Assembly: GCF_000003815.2 (NCBI RefSeq)
Contig: NC_049979.1
Location: 29,977,144 to 30,012,496, forward strand
Length of the DNA stretch: 35,353 nt
Direction of reading: 5' to 3'
Source of the DNA: Branchiostoma floridae
Taxonomy: Eukaryota; Chordata; Leptocardii; Amphioxiformes; Branchiostomatidae
Positions 21,613-32,229 of the stretch are shown piece after piece. A model generated the notes under the pieces. That model saw only the letters and a list, made by a program, of their open reading frames with translations, was not told where the DNA came from and did not search any database. Numbering within the stretch: position 1 is the stretch's first letter; every line of letters begins with the position of its first letter. A program made the translations under genes and the position numbers.

Positions 21613-23002
21613 ATAAAAGTCTAATGTTTGGATTAAATCCTCCGTTTTTTTCTCCGAACCTGTTTGTTTGTAAACGTTGTGTCTAAAAGATGTATGATGC
21701 AAGGTTGGGAGAAAATGTTTCGATTTTTTTCTCTCGGAACCTTTGTGCTTGTAATAGCTGTGTCTATTAAATGTAAAATCCTCTTTTTTTAAAACCTGTT
21801 GGCTTGTTATAGTCGTGACTGTGAAATTGAAAGCGTGAATAAAATCCTTTTGGCGGGGGGGGGGGGGGGGGGAACATGTGTGTTTGTAAAATTCGTGTTA
21901 GTAATATTTAAAAGTACAATGTTTGGATAAAATCCTTTGTTTTTCTCTGATCCTATGAGCTTGCAAAGCCGTGTTTGTAAGATGGTAAGTGTAAGATTTG
22001 GAGAAAATCCTTCGTTTTTTTCTCTCCGAGCCTTTATGTTTATTAATGCCGTGTCTGGTGTCTGGCGTAGGGTTTGGAAAAATGTTCCTTGTTTTTTCTC
22101 TCGAAACAAGTGTGTTTATATTAGCTGTGTCCGTAAATTGTAAAGTATAAGGTTTGGAGTAATTTTTTTGTTCTTCTATCGGAACCTGTGTGTTTGTAAA
22201 AGCCTGTAAATGTCTGTAAATTATAACGTTCGGAAAAAATTCTATGTTTTTTTTCATATAGTGTGTTGGTAATATTTAGTCTGCCTGTGAGATGTAAATT
22301 GTAAGGTTTCCATTTTTTCACAGAACCTGTTTGTTAAAAGCCCTGTCTGTTAGAGCAAAATTGCAAGGTTTAGAGAAAATCGTTTGTTTTCTCTCAGATC
22401 CTGTGTGTTAATAAGAGCCGTGTCTGTAAGATGTTAAGTGTAAGGCTTGGAGAAAAAAAGATTGTTTCCTTTTTAGAACTTGTTGGGTTGTAGAAGCCGT
22501 GTCTCTAAATGTTAAATGTAGGATTTGAAGAAAACTCTCCGTTCTTTCTCAGAATCTGTTTGTAATAGCTGTGTCTGTGAGATGTCAAGTGTAAGATTTT
22601 TAGTACATCCTATTATTTTTTTCTCTCGGAATCTGTGTGTTTGTTAAAGCCGTGTTTGTAGGACGTAAAGTGTAATGTTTGGATTTTTTTCGGAACCTGT
22701 GTGTTTGTACGAACAGCGTCTGTAGGTTTAAAAGTGTAATGTTTAAAATAATCCTTCGTAATTTCGGAACCTGTCAGTGTTTTATTTTTTTATTTTTTAA
22801 CTCCTTTTTTTTCTCTTTGAACCAGTGTGCTTGTTAAAGCCGTGACTGTAAGAGGTAAAGTTAATGATTTTGGAAAACCCTCCCTTTTTCCTCTGAAGCC
22901 TCTGTGTTTGTAAAATCCGTGTCTGTAAGATGTTAAGTGTACTATTTTGAGAAAATCCACATTATTTATCTCTCCGAGCCTGTGTGTTTGTTCCCCCCCC
23001 CC
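21613..23002 (+). repeat. Satellite B array, block 2
   Basis: The monomers are the same as in 17943-20632. An 18-base G run at 21855-21872 interrupts one monomer, possibly the scar of a lost type I end, whose inner edge is always a G or C run. A variant phrase GTGTCTGGCGTAGGGTTTGG with CTCTCGAAACAAGTGTG at about 22057-22115 recurs at about 24470-24530, beyond the next element, showing multi-unit duplication within the array. Confidence 0.9.
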
Positions 23003-24464
23003 CCCCATTATCCAGCCTGGGGAAGGGGGGGATAAAAGTGCCCGCGACAACATTGACCTCCTATAGCTCCCAAAAGACTTATGCTAGAACAATAAAACTT
23101 GGTGAGATTTCCTAAAATATTGTTGGCAACAATTGAAAAAAAAATATTGGGTTTATGATTATGATTTTTCGTGTTGCCATCGCAACGGGTTTCTGAAAGG
23201 CAAATTTTACAAAAATCACTAATTTTGGTTTAACCCTCAAACCACCGTTTGGGTTCAAAACTGACCCCAGACGTATAGTGATGTGTGCCATTATGACATT
23301 TCTGGTTGAAAGCAAATTTCCTCTCATGGGTTTATTTGTATTATTATATATCATTTTATATGACGACGCCATGACGTCATTTAGCGCAAATTGGTCGCCA
23401 TCTTGAATTGTGACAGATGAGGTCATCAAATAAGCATAAATTATGAATATTGAATCTTGAAATTTACGTTGAATTTAAAAGATAACAAGTGTGGTTTGCC
23501 AAGAAAACCTTAAAACTTAAATGTTTAAGCCAAAAGTAGAAAATTGCGTAGTAAATATGCCTGTCAGAATTCCGTTGCCATGGCAACATGAAAATTGATG
23601 AACCATTTTTATGCACTTCAATTGCTTGCTACAACATTTTCTGAATAGGTACCAAGTTTGGTGGCCCTAGCATAAGCTATTCAGGGACTGTGTGACATTG
23701 AATTTGGTGTGGGAATAAAAAAAAAACTTACCCGGTCTCAATAGCGTTATTAAAAAATGTGGTCCTCATGATCATTTGCATAAATTATGATAATGAGCTA
23801 GAACCATTATTACCAAATCATGTCAAAATGTCGCAAATAGATTGTTGAAGCTATACATATATAAAAATCACAAAAAGAGTGACAAAAAACTGTATTTGTA
23901 CAAAACGCTATGGGGTCAGTTTTGACCCCACACGGTAATCTACGTTACAAAAAGGTACGGAGGTTTGAGGGTTAAACAATGGGATTTTAAGATTTTCCTG
24001 CTAAACTAAACTTCTTTTCATATATCTTTAATATCTAACAAATCTAGGTTGAACATTTATAATTAAATTTTCGTAAATTATGCTAATAGTGGTCAAAATC
24101 CAAGATGGCCGACAATATCATGATGAAAAGTATAACAAGCTTATTTTCACTCAGATTTCATCACTAATTGGTATTTTCTTACAGAAAACATTCATATGAA
24201 CGATTTTAATCCATTTTCATGAGGTTTTAGCGTTATATGTTGAAAAAAATGAAAAAAAAATATTGAAAATTTAAGGTTAATAATCCAAGATAGCGGATAG
24301 CTAAACTTTAGATGACGTCATTCTATGACGTCATTTTGACGTCGTTGCGTTGGCTTTTGACAACAGAAGTCTTATTACACTTAAATATTATTAAAAAAAC
24401 CTTTATTGGTAACTTTTTGAGTGAGATATTTAGGTATTCTCGGAATAATGGTAATTAGGTATCA
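23003..24464 (+). mobile_element. Type I element, ends damaged, interrupted by a IIb element (element 4)
   Basis: The left end has lost TTAA to a C run but keeps ATTATCCAGCCTGGGG and the subterminal phrase AAAAGTGCCCGCGACAACAT. GTTGCCATCGCAAC (one mismatch to the X-box) is at 23173-23186. After element 5 (23230-23975) the type I sequence resumes with ACAATGGGATTTTAAGATTT and continues through AAGATGGCCGAC (24102-24113) and TGACGTCA at 24313 and 24326. The right terminus is missing; satellite B resumes near 24465. Outer material alone is about 720 bp. Confidence 0.8.
23230..23975 (+). mobile_element. Complete type IIb MITE nested in element 4 (element 5)
   Basis: It runs TTAACCCTCAAACCACCG to the complement of TTAACCCTCAAACCTCCG, 746 bp with both TTAA sites. 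It inserted into a TTAA of the type I element: the flanks join as TTTTGGTTTAAACAATGGG, which matches the uninterrupted copy at about 29224-29242 (minus strand) exactly. Hairpins at 23251-23268 (one mismatch) and 23912-23929 have the form GGGGTCA...TGACCCC. It also has TGACGTCA at 23370, CGCCATCTTGAA at about 23396, an exact X-box at 23574-23587, and a decayed internal type I end near 23700-23750. It has no ORF of note. Confidence 0.9.
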
Positions 24465-26541
24465 TGGTGTCTGGTTTAGGGTTTGGAAAAAAATATACCT
24501 CTGTTTTTTTTTCTCTCGAAACAAGTGTTTTTGTATTAGCTGTGTCTGTAAGATTTGCGAGGTTTAAAGTGTAAGGTTTGGATTAAACTCACTGTTCTTC
24601 TCCTGGAATCTGTGTGTTTGTAAACCGTGTCCCTAAGGTGTCAAGTGCGTGGTTCTCTCTGTTTTTCTTTCCGAGCCTGTGTGTTTATAAAAGCCGTGTC
24701 TGTTATATGTAAATCGTAAGGTTTGGAAAAACCCTACATTTTCTATCCAAGCCTGTGTGTTTGCAATAGCCGTGTCTGTAAAATAATAAGTGTAGTGTTT
24801 GCAGAAAATCCTCTGTTTTTATGGCGGAACTTGTATGTTTATAAAAGCCATGTCTGTAAGAGTTGAAGTGTAAGGTTTGGAAAAAGTCCTCTGTTTCTCT
24901 CAGAACATGTGTGTTGGTAATAGCCATTTCTGTAAGGTGTAAAGTGTAAGGTTTCAAGTTATGTTTTACTTCTAGAACTTGACAGTGTGTGACTATAACA
25001 TGTAAACTGTAGGGTTTGGAGAAAATCCTCTTTTTTTTCTCATAACTGTTGTGTTTGTAAAAACCCTGTCCGTAAGATGTAAAATGTAATGTTTAGAGAA
25101 AATCATCCTTTCTTTCTCGGAACCTGCGTACTTCTACAAGCCGTGACTGTAAGATTAGAGCAGAGTAATGTATGAAAAAAAAATCCTCTGTTTTTCTTTC
25201 GGAACGTGTGTGTAGGTAATAGACGTGTCTCTGAGATTCACAGAGTAAGTTTTTGAGAACATTCTCTGTTTTCTCTTGAAGCCTGTCTGTAGTTAATAGC
25301 CGTGTTTGTAATATTTAAAGTGCAATGTTTAACCCGATTTGTGTTTTTGTAATAACCGTCTCTGTAAGATGTTAAGTGCAAGGTTTGAAGAAAATCCACC
25401 GTTTTTTTTTTCTCGGTGTCTTTGTAATAACTGTATCTGTAAGATGTAAATTAAAAGGTTTGAATTTTTTTCTCGGAACCTGTGTTTAGGTTATAGCCGT
25501 GTCTGTGAGATGTAAAGTGCAAGGTTCTAAGAAAAATCTTTGTTTTTCTCTCCAAACCTGTGTGCTTGTAATAGCCGTGTCTGTAAGATGTAAAGTTAAA
25601 GCTTTGGAGAAAATCCCCCTTTTTTTTCTCTCGAAACCTGTTTGTTTGTAAAAGTCGTGTCCTTTAGATGTAAAGTGTAAGGTTTGGAAATAATCCTCTG
25701 GGTTTTTTTTTAGAACCTGTGTGTTTGTAATAGCCCTGTCTGTATAATGTAAATTGTACGGTTTGGAGAAAACCCTCTGTTTTTTTCTCGTATTCTATAT
25801 GTTTGCATTTGCTGTGTCTGTAAGATGTGAAGTGTAAGGTTTGGAGAAAATCCTTTTTTTTTACTTTGGAACCTGTATGCTTGTAAAGTAGTGTTTGTAA
25901 AATGTAAAGCTTAAGGTTTGTAGAATATTCTTTTTTCTCTCTCTCGGAACCTGTATGTTTGAAAAGCCGTGTCTGTAAGATGCAAAGTGTAAAGTTTTGA
26001 AATAATCCTCTGTGGGATTTTTTTCCGAACCTGTGTGTTTGTAATAGCCGTGTCTGGAAATGTAAATTGTAAGGTTTGCAGAAAACCCTATGTTAGTGTT
26101 TTCTCGGATTCTATATGTTTATAATAGCCACGTCTGTAAGATATAAAGTGTAAGGTTTGGATTACATCCTCTTTTTTTTCTATTTCGGAACCTGTGTGTT
26201 TATAATATCAGTGTTGATAAGACTTAAAGTGTAAGGTTTTAAAAAAAAATCTTCGTTTTTTTATCTCGGAAGCTGTATGTAAAAGCCGTGTCCGTAAGAT
26301 GTACGTGCATGGTTCTGAGAAAATGTCCGGTTTTTTTTCTCCAAGCCTATGTGTTTGTAAAAGCGGTGTCTGTAAAGTTTGAGGTTTGGGAAAAATCCTA
26401 TGTTGTTTATCCAAGTTTTTGTATTTTCCTTCTTGTAGCCGGTGTGTTTTTAATAGCCATGTCTGTAAGATGCAAGGTATACTGTTGGAGAAATTCCACT
26501 TTTTTTCTCTCGGAACCTGTGTATTTGAAAAAGCCGTAAAT
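24465..26541 (+). repeat. Satellite B array, block 3
   Basis: Same family and orientation as the earlier blocks. A four-monomer higher-order repeat is visible: GAAATAATCCTCTG, then GAACCTGTGTGTTTGTAATA, then GATTCTATATGTTT-type units at about 25686-25860 recur at about 25999-26170, offset about 312 bp. Nearly every monomer carries a T run of 6 to 10. Confidence 0.9.
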
Positions 26542-27556
26542 TTAACCCTATCCAGACAGGGCTTTTTGGGCATTCCATTGGACTGAGGGTGGGGGGAGTG
26601 CTATTTGCCAATTTCGATTTTAACAAGGTTTTCTTGGTAAACAATGTTTGTTTACTTACAACAATAAAATTCTATGATATTCAATGCTATTTTCATGATT
26701 TAAAATTTATAATTTATGCTAATTTAATGACCTCATTACTCAAAATCCAATATGGCCGCCCTTATTAGCTAAATGACGTCATAATGTCGTCATATTATAT
26801 GGTGATGACACAGAAGTTTTTATGAGGATTTAGTTTTACATGTTTGTTATCTTCTAAAAGTTTGGTGGTGATACGATAAGTAGTTAGGGAGTGAGACTCA
26901 AAAGTTTGTTTTAAAAGCTGCACTGTTTTGCTGGGGTCTGTTTGGACCCCAGACGGACTGATCACGGATTTTCTTTATAGCTTCCACAGTATTTATCTTC
27001 ATAAAAATGTAGGAGAAGGTATAGAAGATATTAGCTGACAAAGTCACGGAATGAATTTTTCTTCAGATTAGAAATGGTCAAATAGTACTTCAAAATTTAC
27101 TCCTGGGGTCCAAATGGACCCTACTTGGGTGTTTGAGGGTTAAGATACATTTTTTTCAGCATATAACGCTAAAACCACATGGAAATGGATTGAAACGTTC
27201 AGATGAATGTTTTCTGTAAGAAAATACCAAGTAGTGATGAAGTCCGAGTGAAAATAAGATGGTTATACTTTTCATCATAATATTGGCGGCCATATTGGAT
27301 TTTGAGCAATTACGTCATCTCATTAGCATGATTTAGGAATATTTAATTATCAATGTTCAACTAAGATGCGTAAGACATTAAAGATATATGAAAAGAAGTT
27401 AAGTTTAGCAAGAAAATCTTAAAATCCCACTGTTTTAACCAAAATTAGTGATTTTTGTAAAATTTGCCTAGCACAAGCCATCCGGGAGTTATACGACGTC
27501 AAAGTTGGCGCAGGCACTTTTAGCCCCCCCCCCTCCCCCAGTCTGGATAGGGTTAA
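26542..27556 (-). mobile_element. Composite type I element carrying a IIa fragment (element 6)
   Basis: The outer ends are matched: TTAACCCTATCCAGAC at 26542 and GTCTGGATAGGGTTAA ending at 27556. Inside, the left type I end passes abruptly at about 26605 into a type IIa core lacking one end (TTGCCAATTTCGATTTTAAC onward). This has TGACGTCA at 26774 and hairpins GGGGTCTGTTTGGACCCC at 26933 and GGGGTCCAAATGGACCCT at 27105, and finishes with the IIa end GTTTGAGGGTTAA at 27143. Type I sequence then resumes (AGATACATTTTTTTCAGC) to the right end. The X-box segment is deleted. Its right half and flank match 28390-29600, so it shares ancestry with element 8. Confidence 0.82.
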
Positions 27557-27684
27557 GGCGCAAATTGTAAGGTTTCAAGAAATTCTCTGTATTTGTCTTG
27601 GAACATGTGTGTTTGTAAAAGGCATGACTGTAAGATAGGAAATGTAAGATTTTTAGAAAACCCTCTGTTTTTTTCTCCGTAACC
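27557..27684 (+). repeat. Satellite B, short block 4
   Basis: Just under two monomers separate elements 6 and 8. They match the satellite sequence right of element 8 (29452-29590) closely, including the rare phrases GTCTTGGAACATGTGTGTTTG and ACTGTAAGATAG, which supports duplication of element plus flank. Confidence 0.88.
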
Positions 27685-29451
27685 AAAATTGCAGGGAAAG
27701 GTAAGGTCATCGAGTTTTATAATTCCTAATTTTTTTAAAGTTTATGACGTAATTATGACGTCACTTTTTTGTGCTAAACGGGCATTTCCGATAATACCTA
27801 AATATCTCGGTCAAAAAGCTAGCAAGAAAGGCTTCTTATCAATATTTAAGTGTTTAAAGACTTCTGTTGTCAGAAAATGACGTCAAAATGACGTCAAATA
27901 ACCTCATACAATGACGCCAGCTGTAGTTTAGATATCCGCCATTTTGGATTATCAATCTTAAACCTCAAGCACCCGACCTTTCTTGTGACTAAATTGACCG
28001 AGTGGGGTCCAAACGGACCCCAAAATGTTTTGTTCATAAAATCTCTGTTCCAATTCCTATTGGTGATCATTGTGCATACATTGCTTCGTCAATGTAAGAG
28101 GGATATTTTGACATGTTAAGGTGTTGCTAATTCCAACAGAATATCATAATTTAGGCAAAAGATCAGAAGGACAATCTTTTGCACTAAACCTATTCTGACC
28201 AGAGAGGGGAATTTTGAGGCCCTCAGCAACCTTTATGTCGCATAACTCATAATCGGCTAGTGCTAAAGCTACGAAACTTAATAATATATCACACATATTG
28301 TGAGCAAAATGTTTTCGTCAATAAAATAAATTTATCATTATTTGGGGTTGCCATGGCAACGGAATTATGACAGGCATATTTTTGCCAAAATTTTCCAATT
28401 TCGATTTAAACAAGGTTTTCTTGGTAAACAATGTTTGTTTTCTTACAACAATTAAATTCTATGAAATTCAATGCTATTTTCATGATTTAATATTTATAAT
28501 TTATGCTAATTTCATGACGCCATTACTCAAAATCCAAGATGGCCGTCTTTTTAGCTAAATTACGTCATAATGTCATATTACATGGTATTGACACAGTTTT
28601 GTATGATGATTTAGTTTTAAATGTTTGTTATCTTCTAAAAGTTTGGTGGTGATACGGTGAGTAGTTAGGGAGTTAGACTCATAAGTCTGTTTCAAAAGCT
28701 GCACTTTTTGGCCGGCGTCCGTTTGGACCCCAGACGGACTGATCACTGACTTTCTTTATAGCTTCCACAGTATGTACCAATCTTAATAAAAACTTAGGAG
28801 AAGATATAGAATATATTGGCTGACAAAGTCACGGAATGAATTTTTCTTCAGATCAAAAATGTTCAAATGGTACTTCAAAGTTTATGCCTTGGGTCCAAAT
28901 GGACCCTCCTCGGATGTTTGAGGGTTAAATGTCTTAAGATACATTTTTTTCAGCACATAACGCTAAAACCCCATGGAAATTGATTAAAACGTTCAGCAGA
29001 TGAATGTTATCTGTAAGAAAATACCAAGTTGTGATGAAGTCCGAGTGAAAATAAGCTGGTTATACTTTTCAAAAAAAAAATTGGTGGCCATCTTGGATTT
29101 TGAGCAATTACGTCATCTCATTAGCACAATTTACGAATATTGAAAAATAACTGTTCAACTAAGATGTGTAAGACATGAAAGATATATGAAAAGAAGTTAA
29201 GTTGAGCAAGAAAATCTTAAAATCCCATTGTTTAAACCAAAATTAGCGATGTTTGTAAAATTTGACTTCCAGTAACCCGTTACCATGGCAACACGAAAAA
29301 TTATAAACTTACTTTATTTTTTTAGATTGTTGCCAACAATATTCTAGGAAAATTCACCAAGTTTTGATGGTCTAGCTCAAGCCGTTCGGGAGTTATACGA
29401 CGTCAAAGTTGGCGCAGGCACTTTAAGCCCCCCCCCCACCCCCTCCCCCTA
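27685..29451 (-). mobile_element. Type I element, interrupted by a IIa element (element 8)
   Basis: Type I sequence in reverse orientation flanks element 7. The left part has TATGACGTAATTATGACGTC, TGACGTCA at 27756, 27878 and 27889, and ATATCCGCCATTTTGGATT near 27932. The right part has CATCTTGGATTTTGAGC near 29090 and an X-box GTTACCATGGCAAC at 29279-29292, which fits the GTTRCCATGGYAAC consensus. The left terminus is lost. The right terminus stops in its C run at about 29451 without the CTGAATAGGG end. The uninterrupted TTTAAACC at about 29231-29238 is the empty version of the site occupied by element 5 in element 4. Confidence 0.8.
27958..28928 (+). mobile_element. Complete type IIa MITE nested in element 8 (element 7)
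   Basis: It runs TTAAACCTCAAGCACCCGAC (first C of CCCT mutated to A) to GTTTGAGGGTTAA at 28928, 971 bp with both TTAA sites, and is close to element 3 in the opposite orientation. Hairpins are GGGGTCCAAACGGACCCC at 28004-28021 and imperfect copies at 28714 and 28890. The decayed type I end is at 28184-28290 (CCTATTCTGACCAGAGAGGG, then GAGGCCCTCAGCAACC). An exact X-box is at 28347-28360 and AAGATGGCCGTC near 28537. The expected TGACGTCA has decayed to TGACGCCA near 28515. The insertion lies at a TTAA of the surrounding type I element. Confidence 0.87.
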
Positions 29452-30050
29452 GTTGTAAATTGTAAGGTTTGAGGAAATCGTCTGTTTTTGTCTTGGAACA
29501 TGTGTGTTTGTAAAAGACATAACTGTAAGATAGAAAATGTAAGCTTTTTTTTTTGGAAAACTCTCAGGGTTGTTTTCCCGTAACCTGTTTGTAAAAGCCG
29601 TGTCTGTAAAAGGGAAAGTGTCATAAGGTTTAGAGAAAATCATTTTTTTTCTCTCAGAACCTGTGTATTTGTAAGAGCCGTGTCTGTAAGATGTTAAGTG
29701 TAAGGTTTGGAGAAAATCCTCTTTTTTCTCAGAACCTGTGTGTTTGTAATAGCTATGTCTGTAAAATGTAAGGTAAGTGTAAGGTTTGGAGAAAACCCTC
29801 TGTTCTTTCTCAGATTCTGTATGTTTGTAATAGCCGTGTCTGTAAGATGAAAAGTGTAAGGTTTGGAGAAATTCTCCCTTTTTTCTTTCGGAACCTGTGT
29901 ATTTTTAAAAGCCGTTTCTGTAAGACGTAAAGTGTAAGGTTTGGAAAAACTTCTCTTTTTTTTACGGAATCTGTGTGTTTTTAAAAGCCCCGTCCGTGAG
30001 ATTTAAAGTGCATGGTTTAGAGAAAATTATGTGTTTGTGTGTTTGTAAAA
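29452..30050 (+). repeat. Satellite B array, block 5
   Basis: About eight monomers of the usual type, ending within GTGTGTTTGTAAAAGGCTCG, where unrelated sequence begins. Confidence 0.9.
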
Positions 30051-30870
30051 GGCTCGTTTTCATTTAATGTCGAATTACTGTCGCCTGACTTTACGCCTTT
30101 GATATGGAACAAATTATACACAGCATCACTGGTTCCTTCATTTTTCCACAACTCCTGTAATGTTTTACAAAAGATGAACCACAACATTCGTATTGGTTGA
30201 TGACTTAGAAGATTATTATAGCCACGGCTGGGATGTTACACCCTTAAAAATGGCTGTCGCCTGAGAAAAAACGAAGAATTCAAGAAGTAGCCAAAAAATG
30301 TAAAAATTCAGTTTCCAGAATGATTGTTCGGCTGGTGAAACCAGCTACCCAGGCCCTCTGTCTGATCACGTCAGATCGCCCCTGTCACTGATCTTGGAGG
30401 CTGTGTAAGGTGGTTCATGCCTGTCGCCAGATTCGGTAACAAACATTACCACCACGAGTGCGATAGTTGCCACGGTTATATTTTCCACATATACGACTAG
30501 AAATGACCGTTATTGTGACGCTGTATTTCTGGCTTTCTAAAGAAACAAGAAAAGGTTGTTGACTGTCATTTGTATCCCACGTTGCTTAATAAATTGTTGT
30601 ACAGAAATGACTGTAACAAACGTTACCATTGTTCAAAGCTTTCTATTTGACATGGTGTAAAAAAGCTGCCCACTTTTTAAAAGTCCCTAGGGACATACCT
30701 AGATGTCTTAGGGACATACCTAGATGATGTAGTCAATAAGGTAAGTCCTTTCGAAGAAAACAGGGTGAATTCTACTGTTGCAACAAATGTAACCGGCAAC
30801 GTTTGTTACCTGCCCTGTAATGCATTACCAATGGGAGCGAAAATAATAAGTTGCAATTGTTTGCTTTCTT
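30051..30870. other. Island of non-satellite sequence inside satellite B
   Basis: No ORF or element end is recognised. The near-palindrome GTAACAAACGTTACC occurs at 30435-30450 (with CATTACC), 30613-30627, and inverted at 30795-30810 (GGCAACGTTTGTTACC), about 178-182 bp apart. CTGTCGCC occurs at 30078, 30254 and 30421. A 17-bp direct repeat AGGGACATACCTAGATG lies at 30689-30705 and 30710-30726. This may be an old degenerate repeat of about 178 bp or a different transposon. Confidence 0.45.
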
Positions 30871-30990
30871 AGCCCCAGAACGGCTTGCACTAGAAAAACC
30901 AAAATTGGTGACCTTTCAAAATTGGTGACCTTTCCTAGAATATTGTTACCAACAATTAAAGAAAATATGGGAAGTTTATGATTTTTCGTG
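30871..30990 (+). mobile_element. Type I element fragment
   Basis: CCCCAGAACGGCTTGCACTAG through AGAATATTGTTACCAACAAT to TTATGATTTTTCGTGTT matches the left subterminal part of element 1 (7265-7368) and stops exactly where the X-box would begin. It contains a 17-bp tandem duplication, AAAATTGGTGACCTTTC, at 30902-30935. Satellite B resumes directly at TAGCCGTGTCTG. Confidence 0.75.
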
Positions 30991-32229
30991 TTAGTAGCCG
31001 TGTCTGTGAAATGTAAAAGTTCAAGGTGTGCTTGTAATAGCTGTGTCTTTAATATGTAAATTGTGAGGTTTGAAAGAAGTCCTCCATTTTTATTTTGGAA
31101 CCTGTGTGTAGGTAATAGCCGTGTCTATAAGAGGTGAAGTGTAAGGTTTGGAAAAAAATCCTGTTTTCTCTCAGAAGCTTTGTGTTTAAAATGGTCTTGT
31201 TTGTAAGTTTGAAAGTACTATATTTAAAACAAATCTTGCGTTTTTCCTCGGAACCTGTGTAATCTTTTAAAAGACATGTCTGTAAAAAACAGTCTTATAT
31301 TTGGATTAAATCCTCCTTTTGGCGGAACCTGTGTGTTTGTAAAAGCGGTGTCTGTTAGATGTAAGTGCAAGTTTTGAAGAAAATCCACTTTTTTTCTCTA
31401 AAAACATTTGTGTTTGTAAGAGCCGTGTCTGTAAGATAGAAATTGAAAAGGTTTGGAGAAAACCCCCCTTTTTTCGCGGAACCTGTGTGTTTGTAATAGC
31501 CGTGTGTGTAAAGATGTAAAGTTCAAGGTTCGAAGAATATTCCCCTATTTTTCTCTTTGAACTTAAATGATTCCAATAGCCGTGTCGTTAAGATGTAAAA
31601 TTTACATTTGGGAGAAAATCATTTTTTTTTCTCTCGGAACCTGTCTGTTGTAAAAGCCGTGTCTGTGAGATTTCAAGTGGAAGGATTGGAGAAAATATCT
31701 TAGTATTTTTTCTCGGAACCTGTGATTTTGTAAAAGCCGTTTCTATAAAAGGTAAAGTGTAGTGTTTGGAGAAAATCCTCTGTTTTTTTCTCGGATTATG
31801 TGTGTTTGCAAAGTCCATGTCTTTTTGATAAAAAAATGTAAGGTTTGGAGAAAAATCTCCTTTTTTGGGAACCTGTGTTTGGGAACCTTTGCAAAGGCCA
31901 TGTCTGTAAGAGTTGTAATGTAAGGTTTGGAGAATAACCCCTGTTTTCTCTTAGAACATGTGTGTTTATAATAGCCGCTTCTGTAAGATGTAAAGTGTAA
32001 GGTTTGGAGAAAACCGTCTCTTTTTTTCTCGGAACCTTTGTGTTTGTAAAAGCCGTGTCTGTATGATATAAGGATTTAAGAAAGCTTTTCTTTAGTGAAG
32101 TGAAAAATTAATTCAAATTTTCCATTCTTTGGGGAATCTTTTTTTAAACGCCGTATCCGTATGATGTAATGATTCAAGAAAGCTTTTCTTTAGAAAGAAA
32201 CCCGTAAAGAAATAATTTTTCTTTAAGTT
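30991..32229 (+). repeat. Satellite B array, block 6
   Basis: Monomers as elsewhere. At about 32070-32200 two variant units share GATTYAAGAAAGCTTTTCTTT, about 96 bp apart, a divergent subfamily with a HindIII-type palindrome AAAGCTTT. Confidence 0.88.

Noticed and set aside
26542-27556. Autonomous piggyBac transposase inside one of the elements
   Set aside because: No element has an open frame longer than about 105 codons. None shows catalytic aspartate motifs or a Cys-rich C-terminus, and all are under 1.1 kb.
32070-32200. AAGAAAGCTTTTCTTT palindromes as possible terminator hairpins or a regulatory site
   Set aside because: They occur as part of variant satellite B monomers, so the repetition is explained by the tandem array.
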